Below, piece by piece: positions 33,015 to 39,285 of a stretch of DNA of 39,285 nt. Made by a program: the position numbers and the translations under genes. The notes beneath the pieces are model-generated. The model had not been told where the DNA came from. It ran no database searches and saw only the letters and a program-made list of their open reading frames with translations. Positions within the stretch are counted from its first letter, which is position 1. Every line of letters starts with the position of its first letter. This DNA comes from Stenotrophomonas_A sp035539015 (GTDB lineage: Bacteria > Pseudomonadota > Gammaproteobacteria > Xanthomonadales > Xanthomonadaceae), in the NCBI GenBank assembly GCA_035539015.1, contig DATLJF010000215.1, positions 1 to 39,285 on the forward strand, written 5' to 3'.

Positions 33015-34234
33015 CACATCACTCCTTTGGGAACGGCAGCGGCCAGGGGCGCGACGCTGCCGGGGATGGCCAGGCGCAGGGCGAAGCCTGCCCCGCGCCG
33101 GGTTTCGATGTCCAGCGTGCCACCATATTGAGCCAGGCGCTCGCGCATCCCGCGCAGGCCGTTGCCGGCGACGTAGGCATCGGCGCCATGGCCATCGTCG
33201 CGGGCCTCGACCACGACCTCGTCCTGCTCGCGTCGCAGGTCGATCCACAGGTGGCTGGCGCGGGCGTGGCGCACGGTATTGGTGACGATCTCCTGCACGC
33301 AGCGCAGCAGCACGTGGGCGCGCTCGGGGTCGTCGATGATCAACGCCGGCTGGATTTCCAGCTGGATGTCCAGCGATGGCACCTGGGTCACCAGCGGCCG
33401 CAGCGCGGCGGCCAGGTCGATGGCACCGCCTTCGCGCAGCTGGCTTACGGCCTCGCGCACATCGGTGAGCAGCAACTTGGCCAGGGTGTGGGCCTGGCGC
33501 ACATGCTCCTGGGCCTGGCCCTCGGTGAGGTGGACGGCCACTTCCAGGTTCAGGCTCAGTGCGGTCAGGTGGTGGCCGAGCAGATCGTGCAGCTCGCGCG
33601 AAATCCGGGTGCGCTCGTTGACCCGCGCACTTTCGGCCAGCAGCGCGCGGGTGGCGCGCAACTCGGCGTTCAGCCGGCGCTGCTCCTCGCGGGCCTGGAC
33701 CTGGCGCTTGGCGATCAGCGCGGTGACGAAGACGAAGCTGGAGAACCCGAGATAGCCCATGGCCTGGAGGATCGCCACCACCCAGGGAAACCCCATCAGG
33801 TTGGCGTATACCGGCACCACCGCCAGGTTGCCCAGCACCAGCCAGAACACCGCCATGCGCACCGGCAGCAGCCACGGGAACAGCCCGGCCAGCACCATCA
33901 GCAGGATGCTGCCCAGCGCGGTGCCGGAGAAAAAGCTCACGCCGATGGCGCAGGCGGTCATCACCAGCAGCGAAAGGTGGTCCAGCAGGCGCAGGCGCGC
34001 GCCGTTCAGGTCGCGGGTGACGCCCCAATAGATCAGGCCGAACGCCAGGTACACCACCACCCAGCGCATGATCCGCGCGAACGGCGCCCCTTCCAGTTCG
34101 TACAGCGGCAGCGATTCGGGGTCCAGGAAGAAGATCACCAGCCACAGGCCCACCGCGGCCCAGGTGAACAGGCCGGCGTAGCGCAACAGGGATTCGTTCT
34201 TGACCAGGTACTTCACTTCGGAACCATCGGCCAT
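33014..34234 (-). CDS. Sensor histidine kinase, HisKA_3 type
   Basis: 406 residues. Six hydrophobic segments between about 20 and 175 form the membrane sensor. A coiled coil (177-205) leads to the phosphoacceptor His216 in SRELHDLLGHHLTAL, then the N box (VQEIVTNTVRHA, Asn319) and G boxes (DDGHGA 346-351, GNGLRGMRERL 357-367). This is the DesK/LiaS-like membrane-sensing kinase layout, so membrane state or cell-envelope stress is a plausible signal, by inference only. Confidence 0.93.
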   Translation of the reverse strand: MADGSEVKYLVKNESLLRYAGLFTWAAVGLWLVIFFLDPESLPLYELEGAPFARIMRWVVVYLAFGLIYWGVTRDLNGARLRLLDHLSLLVMTACAIGVSFFSGTALGSILLMVLAGLFPWLLPVRMAVFWLVLGNLAVVPVYANLMGFPWVVAILQAMGYLGFSSFVFVTALIAKRQVQAREEQRRLNAELRATRALLAESARVNERTRISRELHDLLGHHLTALSLNLEVAVHLTEGQAQEHVRQAHTLAKLLLTDVREAVSQLREGGAIDLAAALRPLVTQVPSLDIQLEIQPALIIDDPERAHVLLRCVQEIVTNTVRHARASHLWIDLRREQDEVVVEARDDGHGADAYVAGNGLRGMRERLAQYGGTLDIETRRGAGFALRLAIPGSVAPLAAAVPKGVM

Positions 34235-34503
34235 GGGTGCATCCGTCGACCGCTGTATGAGGGCATGGGGGAAAGGGCTCGGCCCCGGGCACGGCGGCGC
34301 GTTGTCGGCGCGGTCGGCGGCACGGGCAGCTCGGCCGCGCCAGCCCGGTTAAATTCGGAAATGCCCCGGTCGAAGTCAACCGTGCCAAAAGTCCGGGCCG
34401 GCACAGGCCGTGGCAGCAGGGCCGATCCGGCTACCCTCGCCCGCTTGGACCGTGAGACAATCCTGGATGGCTGCGTGCCAACCGCTTTACCCACGGAGTT
34501 CCA

Positions 34504-35094
34504 ATGTCGATCGTCATCCGCGACGTGAGAGAGCATGAGCTCGACTCCGTCCTGGCCCTCAACAACAACGCCGGCCTGGCGATCCTGCCGTTGGATGCCG
34601 CCCGGCTGCACCGTTTCTACGAGAACGCCGAATACTTCCGCGTGGCCGAGCGCGACGGCAACCTGGCCGGTTTCCTGGTCGGGTTCGGCAGCGATGCCGA
34701 CCACGACAGCAGCAACTACGCCTGGTTCCGCGAGCGCTACCCGGACTTCTTCTATATCGACCGCATCGTGGTCGCCAGCCGCCGTCGCGGCGGTGGCGTC
34801 GGCCGCGCGTTCTACGCCGACGTGCAGAGCTACGCCGAGCTGCGCTATCCGCAGCTGGCCTGCGAGGTCTTCCTCGAGCACGGCGCCGATGCGGCATTGT
34901 TGTTCCATGGCAGCTTCGGCTTTCGCGAAGTCGGCCAGAACACCATGGCCGATGTCGATGTGCGCGCCAGCATGTTGTTGAAGGACATGTGCAGCTTTGG
35001 CTGGGTGCGCGAGACCTACGGCAACCAATTGCCGGACGTGCCGTGGGTCGGCCATGCCCGCCAGACCCGGGCCCAGCGCCCCACGGGGACCTGA
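34504..35094 (+). CDS. GNAT-family N-acetyltransferase, first gene of the min cluster
   Basis: 196 residues. The acetyl-CoA site is IDRIVVASRRRGGGVGRAFYADV (about 86-108), with the R/Q-x-x-G-x-G/A pattern as RRGGGVG. It is followed after two bases by minC, so it is expressed with the min genes. The substrate is unknown. The 269-base gap upstream (34235-34503), shared with the divergent kinase, shows no strong dyad and no convincing sigma-70 promoter to my eye. Confidence 0.88.
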   Translation: MSIVIRDVREHELDSVLALNNNAGLAILPLDAARLHRFYENAEYFRVAERDGNLAGFLVGFGSDADHDSSNYAWFRERYPDFFYIDRIVVASRRRGGGVGRAFYADVQSYAELRYPQLACEVFLEHGADAALLFHGSFGFREVGQNTMADVDVRASMLLKDMCSFGWVRETYGNQLPDVPWVGHARQTRAQRPTGT

Positions 35095-35096
35095 GC

Positions 35097-35858
35097 GTGG
35101 CGTCGGCGAACCTGGATTTCGAACAGGCAGGCGAACTGAAGATCGGCCAGGTCGGCATCGCCAACCTGCGCGTGCGCACCCTGGACGTGCCGAAACTGGT
35201 GCAGGAAATGCGCGACCGCGTCGCCCGCGCACCGAAACTGTTTGGCCGTGCGGCGGTGATCCTGGATTTCGGCGGCCTGTCGCAAGCGCCCGACGCCACC
35301 ACCGCGCAGGCCCTGCTCGATGGCCTGCGCGATGCCGGCGTGCTGCCGGTGGCGCTGGCCTATGGCACCAGCGAGATCGAACGCCTGTCCGAGGCGCTGG
35401 ATATCCCGCTGCTGGCCAAGTTCCGCGCCCAGTACGAGCGCATCGAAGGCGGCAGCCCCGCCGCCGCGACCCCACCTCCCCCGCCGCCTCCGCCTGCCCC
35501 GGTCGTCGCCGCCCCGGCGCCGGCGTCACGCCCCGGCCGGATGCAGCGCAACGCCGTGCGCTCGGGCCAGCAGGTCTACGCCGACAACGCCGACCTCACG
35601 GTGCTGTCCACCGTCGGCGCCGGCGCCGAAGTGATCGCCGACGGCAGCATCCATATCTATGGCAACCTGCGCGGACGTGCCCTGGCCGGTGCGCAGGGCA
35701 ATACCGAGGCACGGATCTTCTGCCGCGAGTTCAACGCCGAACTGGTCGCCATCGCCGGCCATTACAAGGTGCTGGACGACATTCCCAAGGAACTGCGTGG
35801 CAAGGCCGTCCAGGTCTGGCTGGAGCAGGACCAGATCAAGCTTGCTGCGCTGGACTGA
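35097..35858 (+). CDS. minC: Septum site-determining protein MinC
   Basis: 253 residues from GTG 35097; a frame reaching 34989 lies within the acetyltransferase gene and is not used. MinC inhibits FtsZ assembly away from midcell. The N-terminal domain spans 1-110 (FEQAGELKIGQVGIANLRVRTLD). The linker is a Pro/Ala run (about 124-141). The C-terminal beta-helix has RSGQQVYADNADLTVLSTVGAGAEVIADGSIHIYGNLRGRALAGAQGN, the MinC dimer and MinD-binding domain. Confidence 0.96.
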   Translation: MASANLDFEQAGELKIGQVGIANLRVRTLDVPKLVQEMRDRVARAPKLFGRAAVILDFGGLSQAPDATTAQALLDGLRDAGVLPVALAYGTSEIERLSEALDIPLLAKFRAQYERIEGGSPAAATPPPPPPPPAPVVAAPAPASRPGRMQRNAVRSGQQVYADNADLTVLSTVGAGAEVIADGSIHIYGNLRGRALAGAQGNTEARIFCREFNAELVAIAGHYKVLDDIPKELRGKAVQVWLEQDQIKLAALD

Positions 35859-35894
35859 TGCAGCTCCCAATCAAGACATTCCAGGAGAGTTCCT

Positions 35895-36704
35895 TTGGCT
35901 GAAATCATCGTAGTCACCTCGGGCAAGGGCGGCGTCGGCAAGACCACCACCAGCGCGAGCCTGGCCTGCGGGCTGGCGCGGCGCGGCAAGAAGGTCGCGG
36001 TCATCGACTTCGACGTGGGCCTGCGCAATCTCGACCTGATCATGGGCTGCGAGCGCCGCGTGGTGTACGACTTCGTCAACGTGGTCCACGGCGAGGCGAC
36101 GCTGAAGCAGGCGCTGATCAAGGACAAGCGCTTCGACAGCTTGTTCGTGCTGGCCGCCTCGCAGACCCGCGACAAGGATGCGCTGACCACCGAGGGCGTG
36201 GAGAAGGTCCTCAAGGACCTGGCTGCCGACGGCTTCGACTACATCGTCTGCGACTCGCCGGCCGGCATCGAAAAGGGCGCGTTCCTGGCGATGTATTTCG
36301 CCGACCGCGCAGTAGTGGTGGTCAACCCGGAAGTGTCTTCGGTGCGCGACTCGGACCGCATCATCGGCCTGCTCGACTCCAAGACCCGCAAGGCCGAGGG
36401 CGGCCAGAACGTGCCGGCCTTCCTGCTGCTGACCCGCTACAGCCCCTCGCGCGTGGAAGCCGGCGAAATGCTCTCGATCACCGACGTGGAGGAAGTGCTC
36501 GGCTTGAAGGCCATTGGCGTCATCCCCGAATCGGGCGACGTGCTCAACGCCTCCAACAAGGGCGAGCCGGTGATCCTCGACGCCGAATCCCCCGCCGGCC
36601 AGGCCTACGATGACGCGGTCGCCCGCATCATTGGCGAAGAGCGGCCGATGCGCTTCATCTCGGTCGAGAAGAAGGGATTCTTCAGCAAGCTGTTCGGAGG
36701 CTGA
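35895..36704 (+). CDS. minD: Septum site-determining ATPase MinD
   Basis: 269 residues. The deviant Walker A is SGKGGVGKTTT (9-19), followed by DFDVGLRNLDLIMG and the DSPAGIEKGA motif. The C-terminal amphipathic membrane-targeting helix is KKGFFSKLFGG. The start is TTG 35895 with AGGAGAG six bases upstream; no ATG is near the conserved N-terminus. It lies 36 bases after minC and 3 bases before minE. Confidence 0.98.
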   Translation: MAEIIVVTSGKGGVGKTTTSASLACGLARRGKKVAVIDFDVGLRNLDLIMGCERRVVYDFVNVVHGEATLKQALIKDKRFDSLFVLAASQTRDKDALTTEGVEKVLKDLAADGFDYIVCDSPAGIEKGAFLAMYFADRAVVVVNPEVSSVRDSDRIIGLLDSKTRKAEGGQNVPAFLLLTRYSPSRVEAGEMLSITDVEEVLGLKAIGVIPESGDVLNASNKGEPVILDAESPAGQAYDDAVARIIGEERPMRFISVEKKGFFSKLFGG

Positions 36705-36707
36705 GCC

Positions 36708-36965
36708 ATGGGACTGCTCGACTTTCTCAAGAGCAAGAAGAACACCGCCGAAACGGCCAAGAACCGCCTGCAGATCATCATCGCGCAGGAACGCAGCCAG
36801 CGTGGCGGCCCGGACTACCTGCCGCTGCTGCAGCGCGAGCTGCTGGAAGTGATCAAGAAGTACGTCAACATCGACGCCGACGCGGTCAAGGTCGACCTGA
36901 TCAAGGACGGTCACAACGACGTGCTCGATATTTCCGTGGCGTTGCCGGAAGACCCGGAAAAGTAA
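36708..36965 (+). CDS. minE: Cell division topological specificity factor MinE
   Basis: 85 residues: MGLLDFLKSKKNTAETAKNRLQIIIAQERSQRGGPDYLPLLQRELLEVIKKYV is the classic N-terminal amphipathic and anti-MinCD part, followed by the beta topological domain. It starts three bases after minD. A GC hairpin (36973-36995) follows the stop without a clear T-tract. Confidence 0.97.
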   Translation: MGLLDFLKSKKNTAETAKNRLQIIIAQERSQRGGPDYLPLLQRELLEVIKKYVNIDADAVKVDLIKDGHNDVLDISVALPEDPEK

Positions 36966-36972
36966 GCCCGAC

Positions 36973-36995
36973 GGCGCCGGCCACCTGCCGGCGCC
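36973..36995. other. Hairpin after minE
   Basis: GGCGCCGG and CCGGCGCC are perfect 8-base arms around a 7-base loop (CCACCTG), 7 bases after the minE stop. It has no T-tract and probably does not fully stop transcription into the next gene. Confidence 0.45.
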
Positions 36996-37014
36996 GCCTT
37001 CGCAGGACACGCAG

Positions 37015-37494
37015 TTGCACGCCGCCGCCCCCGAACCCATCGTCACCCGCCTGGCCGACATCGATTTCGATGCCGCTGCCGCCTTGCTTGCCTGCCATGG
37101 CCTGCAGCTGCAGCGGGTTGCCGATGGCGCGCCAATACCCGGTAGTTACTGGGGCGAGCCGGAGGCCGGCATCATTGGCTGCGAGGTTTACGTGCGCGGC
37201 GATACGCCGGTGCATTCGATGCTGCACGAAGCCTGCCACCTGATAGTGCTGCCGCCCGAGCGGCGCGCGCAGGTGCATACCGACGCCACCGATTCGGTCG
37301 AAGAAGAAGACGCCACCTGCTACCTGCAGATCGTGCTGGCCGAGGCCTTGCCCGATGTCGGCAGCGCACGCTTGATGGCCGACATGGACGCGTGGGGTTA
37401 CACCTACCGGCTGGGTTCGACCCGGGCGTGGTTCGAACAGGACGCCGACAATGCACGCGACTGGTTGCTGAAGCACGCGTTACTGCCGCGCTGA
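37015..37494 (+). CDS. HEACH-motif protein, putative small zinc metallopeptidase
   Basis: 159 residues from TTG 37015 (AGGA lies 7-8 bases upstream; no ATG or GTG is better placed). HEACH at 71-75 (SMLHEACHLIVLP) fits the HExxH zinc-peptidase pattern, and an acidic run EEEDATCYLQIVLAEALPD (96-114) could supply the third ligand. It has no signal peptide or membrane segment. It follows minE by 49 bases and may be read from the same transcript. Enzyme activity and substrate are unproven. Confidence 0.75.
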   Translation: MHAAAPEPIVTRLADIDFDAAAALLACHGLQLQRVADGAPIPGSYWGEPEAGIIGCEVYVRGDTPVHSMLHEACHLIVLPPERRAQVHTDATDSVEEEDATCYLQIVLAEALPDVGSARLMADMDAWGYTYRLGSTRAWFEQDADNARDWLLKHALLPR

Positions 37495-37565
37495 TTCCTG
37501 CTGCCAGCATGCGGCTGCAGAGGCCGCGCTCCAACGACGACTGAATGACCATGGATCTTTAACGC

Positions 37566-37611
37566 GATCGGTGTCGTTGCGCGGATGCTTGCCGGCAACG
37601 CGACGCCGATC
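37566..37611. promoter_or_regulatory. Dyad upstream of the PAP2-eptA pair
   Basis: GATCGGTGTCG (37566-37576) and CGACGCCGATC (37601-37611) pair with one mismatch across 24 bases that add TTGC / GCAA pairing. The site is in the 149-base gap before the PAP2 gene. It may be an operator or a leader hairpin. The sequence around CTTTAACG (37556-37563) could be a -10 region. Confidence 0.4.
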
Positions 37612-37643
37612 ATCGCCGCGTCCTCGGTTTCCATGATCACCAC

Positions 37644-38375
37644 ATGATCTCTGCTGCACCGTCCGGTTCCCCGCACCCTTCCGCTCCACTCGATCCGCCC
37701 TCGTTGCTCACCCACCTCTGGCTGCCCTCGCTTGCGCTACTGGTGCTGAGCTATGGGCTGATGGCCCAGGGCGGTGACCAGGCCCTGGCCGATGCGCTGT
37801 ACCGCCTCCAGGGCGGCCAATGGCGCTGGCAGGACGTCTGGCTGACCGAGCAACTGCTGCACCGTGGTGGGCGCATGGCCAGCGTGGGCGCCGGGCTGCT
37901 GCTGATCGCTGCCGCGGTTCGCGCCTGGCGCCGACCCAGGGGTGCCTGGCGCTGGCCTCTGACGACCCTGGCCGCGAGCATTGCCCTGTCCACCGCCCTG
38001 GTGTCGCGATTGAAGGCGTGGACCCAGGTGGACTGCCCGTGGGACCTGCTGCGCTATGGCGGTGATCGGCCGCTACTGGGTCTGTTCGAGGCCAACCCCG
38101 CCGGCCAGGCATCTGGCTGTTTTCCGGCTGGCCACGCCAGCGCCGGGTACGCCTGGGTCGGGCTGTACTTCTTCGCCCGCGCCACGCGCCCGCAATGGCG
38201 TTGCGCAGGGCTGGCGATCGGACTGCTGGCCGGCCTACTGTTCGGGTTCTGCCAACAACTGCGTGGCGCGCATTTCCTCTCCCACGACCTGTGGTCCCTG
38301 GCCGTGTGCTGGGGCGTGCCGCTGGCCCTGTTCCGCTGGATGCCGCAGGCACCGGTCGTGCAGGAGGGCGCATGA
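37644..38375 (+). CDS. PAP2-family membrane phosphatase
   Basis: 243 residues with hydrophobic segments at about 25-42, 80-92, 104-120, 168-180, 188-203 and 216-230. The PAP2 motifs are modified: CFPAGHASAGYAW (His164; the classic PSGH is PAGH) and QQLRGAHFLSHDLWS (Arg207, His210, His214, Asp215). These enzymes dephosphorylate lipid phosphates such as undecaprenyl-PP or lipid A. Its stop overlaps the EptA start (ATGA). PAP2 genes also accompany mcr-type transferases, so a joint role in lipid A modification is likely. Confidence 0.88.
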   Translation: MISAAPSGSPHPSAPLDPPSLLTHLWLPSLALLVLSYGLMAQGGDQALADALYRLQGGQWRWQDVWLTEQLLHRGGRMASVGAGLLLIAAAVRAWRRPRGAWRWPLTTLAASIALSTALVSRLKAWTQVDCPWDLLRYGGDRPLLGLFEANPAGQASGCFPAGHASAGYAWVGLYFFARATRPQWRCAGLAIGLLAGLLFGFCQQLRGAHFLSHDLWSLAVCWGVPLALFRWMPQAPVVQEGA

Positions 38376-39285
38376 TCGGCCGCCTCCGTTCCATGCTCGC
38401 CGCGCCTTGCGCGCAGGTTAACCGCTGCTGGCGCTGCCGGCCGCAACTATCGGTCGAAGCACTGCTGCTGGCGACCAGCCTGTTCTTCGCGCTGGCCTGC
38501 AATGCCTCCTTCTGGCGCGCCGCACTGTCTTGGAGCAACGGCGGCGTCTTGTTCACCGCCTGCCTGCTGGTCCTGCTGGTGGCGATCCATGCCTTCGTGC
38601 TGGGCCTGCTGGTATGGCGCTGGAATGCCAAGGCCGTGCTCGGTGCCTTGATCCTGTGCGCGGCGCTGGCGGCGCACTACATGGGCCGCTACCAGGTCTA
38701 TATCAACGCCGAAATGCTGCGCAACGTGCTGCACACCGACTCGAACGAGTCGCGTGAACTGATCACCCCGGCGCTGGCAGTTGCACTGTTGTTCTTCGCG
38801 GTCTTGCCCGGCGTGGTGTTGTGGCGAATCCGTTTGCGCAAACGCAAGGTCGGGCGCGCCTTGCTGATCCGGCTCGGCTTCCTCGCCGCGGCCGCGGTCT
38901 CCGGCCTCGGCGCTGCCCTGCTGTGCTTCCAGGACCTGTCGGCGTTGATGCGCAACCATCACGAGATCCGCTACCTGGCCACGCCGATCAACGTGCTGGC
39001 GGCGACACGCTCGATCCTGAAGTCCGCCACGTCCACGCCAAGCGGGCCCAAGCGCGCGCTCGAAGACGATGCAGCCGCAACCCTGCGTGCACCCGGCACA
39101 CGGCCGCGGCTGCTGGTCATCGTGCTGGGCGAAGCAGCACGGGCGCAGAACTGGGGCCTCAATGGCTATGCCCGCCAGACCACGCCGGTACTGGCCACGG
39201 TCGAGGGCCTGGTCAACTTTCGCGACATGCATGCGTGTGGCACCAGTACCGAGGTCTCGGTGCCGTGCATGTTCTCTCCGCTTGG
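38372..39285 (+). CDS. eptA: Phosphoethanolamine-lipid A transferase, EptA type (cut by right edge)
   Basis: 304 codons are present; the C-terminal part lies outside the window. Five N-terminal membrane segments (about 29-45, 60-78, 87-103, 127-146, 163-185) precede the periplasmic sulfatase-fold domain, seen from PRLLVIVLGEAARAQNWGLNGYARQTTP (metal-binding Glu) to HACGTSTEVSVPCMFSPL, where Thr293 is the expected phosphoacceptor. EptA/MCR-type enzymes add phosphoethanolamine to lipid A and lower sensitivity to polymyxins; EptB/EptC targets cannot be excluded from this part. Confidence 0.93.
   Translation, partial: MIGRLRSMLAAPCAQVNRCWRCRPQLSVEALLLATSLFFALACNASFWRAALSWSNGGVLFTACLLVLLVAIHAFVLGLLVWRWNAKAVLGALILCAALAAHYMGRYQVYINAEMLRNVLHTDSNESRELITPALAVALLFFAVLPGVVLWRIRLRKRKVGRALLIRLGFLAAAAVSGLGAALLCFQDLSALMRNHHEIRYLATPINVLAATRSILKSATSTPSGPKRALEDDAAATLRAPGTRPRLLVIVLGEAARAQNWGLNGYARQTTPVLATVEGLVNFRDMHACGTSTEVSVPCMFSPL

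Noticed and set aside
32139..33131. 330-codon plus-strand frame
   Set aside because: Antisense to the response regulator gene; no coding features.

Overview
The window is a GC-rich stretch of core chromosome from a gamma-proteobacterium, most likely family Xanthomonadaceae (Lysobacteraceae: Luteimonas, Lysobacter, Pseudoxanthomonas, Stenotrophomonas or Xanthomonas; I cannot fix the genus). The reasons are the gene order (murJ-ribF-ileS-lspA-ispH divergent from rpsT, then obgE-rpmA-rplU divergent from uvrA), the many GTG and TTG starts, the REP-type hairpins built on GTAGGAG-GGCTTCAGCC, and several small proteins that I associate with this family.

Layout. 1-4000 is an accessory stretch: the N-terminus of a membrane sensor cut by the window edge, a lipoprotein with a doubled domain, a SRAP-family protein that has lost its catalytic residues, a DGPF/YCII protein, and a small cluster of an XRE-type regulator and short unknown genes separated by dyads. 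4008-11080 (minus strand) is the murJ-ribF-ileS-lspA-ispH operon for cell-envelope precursor export, flavin synthesis, Ile-tRNA charging, lipoprotein maturation and isoprenoid synthesis; rpsT is divergent from it. 11606-13415 (minus) is obgE, rpmA and rplU. 13769-18283 (plus) is uvrA, a hot-dog thioesterase, a methyltransferase and a tiny basic protein. 18337-22479 holds a periplasmic copper chaperone (minus), an enoyl-CoA hydratase, TesB, a DUF2007-like membrane protein and an ECF-type sigma factor with a membrane-embedded C-terminal half. 22480-23036 has no gene and is filled by a roughly 500-base imperfect inverted repeat that ends in a terminator. 23037-27156 holds a five-EF-hand secreted protein, Bpt (N-end-rule leucyltransferase), a lipoprotein-type endonuclease/exonuclease/phosphatase and purT.

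27234-29759 is an SPFH (band 7) membrane protein with an Arc-like ribbon-helix-helix partner behind a TTGATATC tandem operator, then a membrane protein and a VanY-type carboxypeptidase. 29766-34234 (minus) holds an AlkA-type glycosylase, a DUF423 protein, an SRPBCC protein and a NarL-type two-component pair. 34504-37494 (plus) is a GNAT acetyltransferase with minC-minD-minE and a HEACH-motif protein. 37644 to the right edge is a PAP2 phosphatase coupled to an EptA-type phosphoethanolamine transferase cut by the edge.

Most of this is ordinary core genome. I see no rRNA, tRNA, CRISPR array, integrase or transposase. The observations most worth following up are the active-site-less SRAP protein, the SPFH/Arc module with its operator, the large inverted repeat, the membrane-fused sigma factor and the histone-like tail on UvrA. 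I do not see strong evidence of a wholly undescribed system.
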